DNA from: Antedon mediterranea
Lineage: Eukaryota > Echinodermata > Crinoidea > Comatulida > Antedonidae
Length of the DNA stretch: 64,000 nt
NCBI RefSeq assembly: GCF_964355755.1
Contig: NC_092675.1
Coordinates: forward strand, 9,687,312-9,751,311
Reading direction: 5' to 3'
Positions within the stretch are counted from its first letter, which is position 1. Every line of letters starts with the position of its first letter. The notes beneath the pieces were generated by a model. It made no database searches and had not been told where the DNA came from. It saw nothing but the letters and a program-made list of their open reading frames with translations. Shown one piece after another: positions 61,001 to 64,000 of the stretch. Made by a program: the position numbers and the translations under genes.

Positions 61001-63310
61001 ATTTTCGCCGAATATATCTATACACGTGTGTAAAGCATCTGACAGCGACAGAAAATAAAAATACGAATGTTGACCTTTTGTCATGTAAAAAAAAAATACG
61101 GTATTTTTTATTGGCAGCAGAAACGGGTACAAAAAATACGGTATAAATTTGTAAATACCGTATTTTATCCACAAATTTTGTGGGGAAAATACGGTATACA
61201 AAATACGGTATATTTTTTATGAGCGCAGTTTCTGCTGCCAAAAATATACCGTATATATACGGTATTCAAAAAATACCGTATAATATACGGTATTTAGTTG
61301 GCAGCAGAAACAGGGCCTTAGTTTTATCATACAATCCATTATGTATAAACTTAATGAAATCATTCTTGTGAATGTAAATATCAATTTTGTTGTAGAAACT
61401 TAACTAAGCTCATTTTTGTAAGGAGTACAGAATATTGGTGGCGCTCTATAATTTACATTATGTTACTAAAGATCTCTATCATTAGCAAACCTAATACCGC
61501 TATTATAAATGTTTAGGTCTACTTTAGATCTAAAGTAAAAGTAAATACAAAATATGTATATTATATAAGAAAAGAAGAGATTCAACTAATTCAAAATACC
61601 TATCAACAAATACAAGATTGCGTGTGTAATTATATAATCCTACATAATAGAATCTATGAATCTTTTTAAACATACCACTCTGCGTGGGTGATGTTTTTGA
61701 AAAACGAATAATTCCTTTCAACCCGGTATGTGTCAATCATAGTGGAGATAATTTATAACTTATAGTAATTGTGTGGCTATTGTTCTGATAGTCTTTTAAT
61801 GATACATACAAGTATAAATGTGCACTTAGTATATGTGTGGGGTTCAAACTGCTGAGATAGAGACTTGGCGGCGGTTGGTGGGTCTGCAAATTACATTATA
61901 TTCCACAAAATACTGTTAATCATATCTTAAATTGGCTGATTATTCACCAACATATAAATTCAAATTGTCTTCAATCAAATAAAAACCATTTGATGTTATA
62001 AACGAATAAAATACTTCTTGTCTATAGCACAAAAATGAAATTTGTCAAATCAGATTATAACCGTATTGAAATGTAAAAAGAAACGATTTTTTTTCCAATC
62101 GATATCATTGTGGTTTCTGTAGACAAGTTTAGAATAATGCACGACATGACATTCTGCTCCTCCATTTTGCATGTTTTGTTATCTTAATCCTAGATGGTTT
62201 GGTCTCCCTTGACCCTTGACTGCTGAGGGGTCATTTCTGAAAAGACCGATTACACGGCTGGTTATGTATGCTTACAGCAAAACAGCGTCTAAACTATTTA
62301 CATTCAATCGAACTATACGCCTTGTTAACTTTAAATAAAACCACTACCTTGACGGCTGAGTATAAAGTTAATTTACATGTTATAATCTGCCACACTTGAA
62401 ATGTAATACTAAATTAGATCATGGATGAGTTGATCAGTGGTTAACTTAAACATGAAGGAATAATTAAACAAGCACGAATGTGCGATACTCGGGGTACAGC
62501 AGCAAAATAAGCTGTAATGACGTCATAAGACCGGATGTAACGTCACATACACATCAATAACCTCGCTACTAAATAAGGCTATACGGTACCATCTTCGAGA
62601 CGTGATATGGCTGCATCCGGTTTGAAATTTAAAAATCTATAGCTTTGAGGACATGTCCCTGTAGTATATTCATGCCAAATTCAAGCTCAATACTACAACG
62701 AATAAAGGAGGAGTAGTACTTTATAAATCGCACTTTTTACTCAATAGTGTCCAGATGGAAGAAGAAGAAGAGGAGGAGGAGGAGAAGATGAGAGAGTACT
62801 AGGCTCGGGTACCCCGAGTAAAAATAGAAACTATGAAAGAGATGATGATGAGTGATGGCCACTCAGCCTATAATCGATATAAAGACACGGATTTTATCAA
62901 CTGTATGCACTCCAACCTACTCAAACCGACTACTTTATGTTACATCATGTCATTTTTAATATCTATTCGCGGGTCTATTATTTAAATTAAAGGGAAAAAA
63001 ATCGGAATATCAACCAAATGGGACGATAGTGAATGGCACGTGTCCACGAGCCATGTAGGCTATTTAACAGAAAGTTATAATAAAATACACTAAAGACAAA
63101 TTTACTTTGGAATGTATTTTAAGATTGTATCTGAATACAATAGAGTTTTCATTGGATATTAAAATAAAACCCTTTACGTGTTATGTTGACCAAAGACAAA
63201 CCCCTGTTTCCTTGATGAACATTCTATAGTAGCACACACTAACGTTCAATATTAACGTTATTTTACACTAAAAAAACAGGTGACTTACCAATTTCATCAG
63301 ATATCACCAT
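18791..63310 (-). CDS. Pax2/5/8: Pax2/5/8 paired-box transcription factor, complete, two alternative first exons
   Basis: Minus-strand exons: 1A 63310-63289 or 1B 45700-45592, then 32573-32408, 30033-29836, 28840-28659, 21881-21679, 21310-21097, 20790-20653, 20304-20167, 19894-19799 and 19020-18791. All introns are GT-AG. Coding sums are 1587 and 1674 bases, both divisible by three (528 and 557 residues). Domains in form 1B: paired domain about 37-166 ([15 protein letters not shown]-type start, Ser replacing the first Gly), octapeptide YSIAGILG near 210, partial homeodomain about 255-286, polyQ, then a C-terminal regulatory region. Q, R and H in [11 protein letters not shown] separate Pax2/5/8 from Pax6 (SRILQVSNGCV). 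The product is a nuclear DNA-binding regulator; in deuterostomes this family patterns neural, sensory, excretory and pharyngeal tissue. It is convergent with the adaptor gene. The last exon has no recognised homology. Confidence 0.95.
19799..19894 (-). CDS. Pax2/5/8: Pax2/5/8 exon 9: [10 protein letters not shown] motif
   Basis: Acceptor gttttgcag, donor GATGA|GTGAGT, phase 1 in and out. It encodes [20 protein letters not shown] and [25 protein letters not shown] aligns with YNEAWRFSNPALL of the vertebrate PAX2/5/8 activation domain, which confirms the exon and frame. Confidence 0.93.
20167..20304 (-). CDS. Pax2/5/8: Pax2/5/8 exon 8
   Basis: Acceptor ttatcaacag, donor GAAG|GTGAGA, phase 1 in and out, same length (138 bases) as exon 7. 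It encodes [20 protein letters not shown], then [20 protein letters not shown] and YVGRE. The PMTGIMPS stretch recalls the TLAGMVPGS segment of vertebrate PAX2. Confidence 0.88.
20653..20790 (-). CDS. Pax2/5/8: Pax2/5/8 exon 7
   Basis: Acceptor gttattag, donor ACTG|GTAATG, phase 1 in and out. It encodes [20 protein letters not shown], then [20 protein letters not shown] and TAQYT. Ser/Thr/Gln-rich as expected of the transactivation region. The symmetric phase allows in-frame skipping. Confidence 0.88.
20944..21007. repeat. Strong hairpin with CCCGGG arms in Pax intron 6
   Basis: GCTATTTACCCGGGT at 20951-20965 pairs perfectly with ACCCGGGTAAATAGC at 20979-20993 across a 13-base loop. An outer TCCGTT (20944) pairs with AACGGA (21002). 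It is the most stable fold seen in the window outside the transposons and sits 90 bases downstream of the exon 6 donor. Confidence 0.85.
21097..21310 (-). CDS. Pax2/5/8: Pax2/5/8 exon 6: conserved EYTL motif and polyglutamine
   Basis: Acceptor ataatcag, donor CCAG|GTAGGT, phase 0 in and phase 1 out. It begins [20 protein letters not shown], matching the NEYSLPALTPGL region after the partial homeodomain of vertebrate PAX2. It then has IKPPVP, which contains a possible IKxP sumoylation-like site, and about 22 glutamines followed by a His/Gln run. The codons are mixed CAA and CAG. Confidence 0.93.
21139..21220. repeat. Coding CAA/CAG (polyQ) microsatellite
   Basis: About 22 uninterrupted glutamine codons and then a [10 protein letters not shown] run within Pax exon 6. 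CAG and CAA are interspersed, which usually lowers slippage, yet length variation between individuals is likely. Confidence 0.9.
21679..21881 (-). CDS. Pax2/5/8: Pax2/5/8 exon 5: partial homeodomain
   Basis: Acceptor cattttcag, donor ACACAG|GTTGGT, ends in phase 0. After a His/Glu-rich linker comes [20 protein letters not shown] and [18 protein letters not shown]. This matches homeodomain helix 1 (FTSEQLEALE), loop (THYPDVY) and a degenerate helix 2, with about three residues missing after helix 1. Helix 3, the DNA-reading helix, is absent. The Q at the exon end corresponds to homeodomain residue 46. Confidence 0.93.
21882..28658 (-). other. Pax intron 4 (6.8 kb)
   Basis: No exon or complete repeat recognised. 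Less AT-rich stretches at about 22480-22620, 23080-23230, 25640-25870 and 26700-27070 stand out and could be regulatory, but nothing in them is diagnostic. The small ORFs at 24326 and 26712 are unsupported. Confidence 0.4.
28659..28840 (-). CDS. Pax2/5/8: Pax2/5/8 exon 4: paired-domain end and octapeptide
   Basis: Acceptor attttacag, donor GACG|GTAAGA. It starts IVRNKIG, the end of the paired domain (IIRTKVQ in vertebrates). After a Ser/Thr-rich linker it carries YSIAGILG, the octapeptide that binds Groucho/TLE corepressors in this family. The usual fourth residue Asn is Ala here. Confidence 0.95.
29836..30033 (-). CDS. Pax2/5/8: Pax2/5/8 exon 3: paired domain linker and RED subdomain
   Basis: Acceptor tatttcag, donor AATAG|GTAAGA. 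It encodes [20 protein letters not shown], then [40 protein letters not shown] and VSSIN. This is the linker and most of the second helix-turn-helix. STIASYKRQ in place of DKIAEYKRQ is the main difference from the vertebrate proteins. Confidence 0.98.
30034..32407 (-). other. Pax intron 2 (2.4 kb)
   Basis: AT-rich. An imperfect stem lies near 31018-31072 (CACCTTTA / TAAAGGTG within CCACG / CGTGG). No coding features. Confidence 0.4.
32408..32573 (-). CDS. Pax2/5/8: Pax2/5/8 exon 2: paired domain, PAI subdomain
   Basis: Acceptor gcttttag, donor GGCG|GTAAGT. It encodes [20 protein letters not shown], then [20 protein letters not shown] and [15 protein letters not shown]. These are the N-terminal beta hairpin and helix-turn-helix of the paired domain. 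Differences from vertebrate PAX2/5/8 are conservative (M for V, D for E, S for Q). The Q/R/H set in QLRVSH is diagnostic of the Pax2/5/8 group. Confidence 0.98.
32574..45591 (-). other. Pax intron 1 (13 kb) between exon 2 and exon 1B
   Basis: Mostly featureless AT-rich DNA with one MITE (42292). A cluster of CACTT/AAGTG half-sites occurs at 33070-33230 (cacgtacttaagtgtgg, acttgaag), compatible with NK-type homeodomain sites. All short ORFs here fit chance expectation. Confidence 0.4.
42292..42438. mobile_element. MITE family B copy 1 (PIF/Harbinger-like)
   Basis: 147 bp between TTA target duplications (42289-42291 and 42439-42441). The left end AGCTTTGTCTACACTATCAA mirrors the right end TTGATAATGTAGACAGAGCT. 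An internal direct repeat tatcactaccatatttt is present twice. No coding capacity. The short + strand ORF across it is incidental. Confidence 0.85.
45592..45700 (-). CDS. Pax2/5/8: Pax2/5/8 alternative first coding exon 1B (MEYSSIRQ...)
   Basis: ATG at 45700, 36 codons ([20 protein letters not shown], then a His/Pro-rich stretch ending PHGSCK) plus one base, donor CAAAA|GTAAGT. It joins exon 2 in frame, giving SHGGVNQ. The His-rich M.DLHHRHPG segment recalls the short MDMHCK...MHPG leader of vertebrate PAX2. The first in-frame ATG was chosen; the frame stays open upstream to about 45778 without another ATG. Confidence 0.75.
49174..49211. repeat. C-rich low-complexity tract
   Basis: CCTCCCCCCCCCCCTCC followed by TTCC/CTCC units and CCGCTCCCCC. 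Confidence 0.9.
54263..54374. mobile_element. MITE family B copy 2 (PIF/Harbinger-like)
   Basis: 112 bp between TTA duplications (54260-54262 and 54375-54377). The ends AGCTCTGTCTACACTATCAA and TTGATAGTGTAGACAGAGCT are perfect inverted repeats, and the whole element can fold on itself. It is better preserved than the 42292 copy. Confidence 0.9.
55000..55560. promoter_or_regulatory. Candidate cis-regulatory block
   Basis: A less AT-rich, non-repetitive block with few homopolymers. It contains gcgcagtgtcaattgcgattt, a SOX-like tttgtctttcc, gagtcattta and an imperfect stem GTATCCGATAC / GTATCGGGTAT near 55137-55167. It lies 9.4 kb upstream of exon 1B. The call is inference from composition only. 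Confidence 0.2.
57434..57692. mobile_element. MITE family A, tandem dimer
   Basis: Two related units side by side, about 57434-57565 and 57566-57692. Both carry an accacaagcgac-type core, a CAGTTCGAATAA / GGTTCAGAATGA block and an acgcttgtgattcgtc / gcgtcgtgattggtt block. Ends agttcctac and gtggaaaccaggctttat mirror the 7125 copy. Markedly CpG-rich. Confidence 0.7.
60502..61317. mobile_element. PIF/Harbinger-type non-autonomous DNA transposon
   Basis: 816 bp between TTA target duplications (60499-60501 and 61318-61320). The ends GGGCCTGTTTCTGCTGC and, inverted, GGCCCTGTTTCTGCTGCC are of the GGGCC.GTTTC type seen in PIF/Harbinger elements, which also duplicate TWA. About a dozen copies of TACGGTA/TACCGTA are packed in both arms, and extra copies of the GCAGCAGAAAC end motif lie inside, as if ends were stacked. 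The centre holds a relic MYB/SANT-like ORF on the minus strand. No DDE transposase is present. Confidence 0.88.
60712..60948 (-). pseudogene. Relic MYB/SANT-like DNA-binding ORF of the Harbinger element
   Basis: About 78 codons without an ATG at the start, ending TGA at 60714-60712. It reads [20 protein letters not shown], then [40 protein letters not shown] and HYDVFCAL. The W....Y....I...YG......V..K...L...Y..A...N.SG......CP.YD layout is that of the MYB/SANT-like (MADF-like) protein encoded as the second ORF of Harbinger transposons. A TAA lies directly upstream, so only the DNA-binding part survives. Confidence 0.7.
62518..62545. promoter_or_regulatory. CRE-like pair
   Basis: A perfect TGACGTCA at 62518-62525 and TAACGTCA at 62538-62545, about 0.75 kb inside the gene from exon 1A. 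These are consensus CREB/ATF sites; function is inferred. Confidence 0.3.
62757..62788. repeat. GAA/GAG microsatellite
   Basis: Purine-only run of GAA then GAG units, 0.5 kb inside exon 1A's intron. Confidence 0.9.
63289..63310 (-). CDS. Pax2/5/8: Pax2/5/8 alternative first coding exon 1A (MVISDEI)
   Basis: ATG at 63310, seven codons (MVISDEI) and one base G, then a consensus donor ATTG|GTAAGT. The trailing G joins GT at the start of exon 2 to make the Gly of GHGGVNQ, the ancestral paired-domain start. A TATAAAAG box lies 26-33 bases upstream. Only a few residues are coded, so RNA evidence is needed; the exact phase and residue fit are the support. Confidence 0.6.
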
Positions 63311-63335
63311 TCTTGTATAGTGTTGACGCAGAAGT

Positions 63336-63343
63336 CTTTTATA
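63336..63343 (-). promoter_or_regulatory. Candidate TATA box of exon 1A promoter
   Basis: TATAAAAG on the minus strand, ending 26 bases before the exon 1A ATG. If used at normal spacing it would leave a 5' leader of only a few bases, so the start site may be slightly different or the leader may come from a farther exon (a consensus donor facing the same way is at 63698). Confidence 0.35.
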
Positions 63344-64000
63344 AAGTATTGACAAAATGTGATTTTGTCTAACCGGTTTTGTTGTTAACAGTAAAAATCC
63401 GTACTCGTCAGACTCACTTAAAAATCAGTGTGAACGATCCTTGTTGCAATTACCGTCTGAATTACTAAAACATTTGGCCTACTTAAAGTTCTATATACTT
63501 TATTCATTGTTTTTGTTTCGGATGGATGTCTTTTTTTCGTTTATGTTTTTATAAGTCAAGGCAGGATACAGTAAAGTGTTAGTCTTTAGAATTTCGTTTG
63601 TGCGGCTGATGCTCAGAACAATTAATATAACAATAGCCTGATTTGGATCAACAGCTGACCAATGGCATACAAAGCATACCATCAAGGTCAGACTTACCCT
63701 CTCTATCAATCGTATTACCAGAAGTTACATGAATAGCTTTACCCAAACTTGTTTATTTGTGTTTTCACTTTTAGATCGTGGTATGTGCAACTTGGCTGAG
63801 TTCAAACATGCGCCCGTATAAACTGAACATATGGGCAGCCGCGTGCCAATAAAAACCGTGCGTCGATGTGTGTAATTAATAATCTCCATTGGATTATAAA
63901 AATAGTATTAAAATACAAAGAAACCTTCTTTAACAAGCACAGTACTTAAATTGATACATAATTTAAAAAAAAAAACACATTATAATCTGTATTCTTAATA
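63344..64000 (-). other. Upstream region of Pax exon 1A
   Basis: No coding exon recognised. A consensus donor on the minus strand (GAGAGG|GTAAGTC, exon side ending at 63698) could mark an upstream untranslated exon. The small minus-strand ORF that spans it has no support. Confidence 0.3.

Larger units (their letters stand above)
45701..63288 (-). other. Intron of the exon 1A transcript / upstream region of exon 1B (17.6 kb)
   Basis: Contains two MITEs, the Harbinger element, C-rich and GAA-rich microsatellites, and a 112-codon hydrophobic ORF at 53697 that is expected by chance. The 45.75-46.05 kb stretch just upstream of exon 1B has more CpG than its surroundings and probably includes that promoter, but no TATA box is evident. 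Confidence 0.4.

Noticed and set aside
60968-61241. Two overlapping minus-strand ORFs of 77 and 89 codons
   Set aside because: They lie in the right arm of the Harbinger element and are made of translated ATACGGTAT boxes (repeated IPYF/RIF).
1-64000. CRISPR arrays, operons, phage or rRNA
   Set aside because: The window is intron-bearing animal DNA; no regular spacer arrays or bacterial gene organisation is seen.

Overview
This is a window of animal nuclear DNA. It is AT-rich (roughly one third G+C by eye), intron-rich and full of small transposon remnants, with no operons, no ribosome-binding-site pattern and no long open reading frames. The 8-mer TAGGCCTA is scattered through it, which together with the gene content suggests a marine invertebrate deuterostome, most likely an echinoderm or relative. 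That taxon is an inference. I found no rRNA, tRNA or CRISPR.

Two multi-exon genes lie tail to tail. On the + strand, about 184-14384 holds the 3' part (13 exons, about 350 codons, 5' end off the left edge) of a cytoplasmic signalling adaptor. It has a charged helical segment, a long Ser/Lys/Pro-rich tail, two tandem paralogous exons that each carry a YTTM (YxxM) motif of the PI3-kinase p85 SH2-binding type, and a proline-rich SH3-ligand C terminus. I read it as a member of the BCAP(PIK3AP1)/BANK1/Dof family. A poly(A) signal sits at 15720.

On the - strand, 18791-63310 is a complete Pax2/5/8 transcription-factor gene. Exon 2 and exon 3 encode the paired domain with the Pax2/5/8-type recognition residues ([11 protein letters not shown]). 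Exon 4 carries the octapeptide (YSIAGILG). Exon 5 holds a partial homeodomain that stops exactly where paired-class homeoboxes usually carry an intron. Exon 6 has a long polyglutamine tract, and exons 7-10 form the C-terminal regulatory region. Two alternative first exons, about 17.6 kb apart (45.7 kb and 63.3 kb), both end in phase 1 and both join exon 2 in frame. They predict proteins of 557 and 528 residues. All splice sites are GT-AG and the summed coding length is an exact multiple of three in both forms.

The remainder is intronic or intergenic. It contains an 816-bp PIF/Harbinger-type DNA transposon at 60502-61317 (TTA target duplications, GGGCCTGTTTC ends, a relic MYB/SANT-like ORF and about a dozen ATACGGTAT boxes), two copies of a second TTA-flanked MITE (42.3 and 54.3 kb), three loci of a CpG-rich TTCCCACTAG-ended MITE (7.1, 10.6, 57.4 kb), a SINE-like fragment (9.4 kb), a 160-bp-period tandem array interrupted by a perfect hairpin (16.3-16.9 kb), and a strong CCCGGG hairpin inside a Pax intron (20.95 kb).
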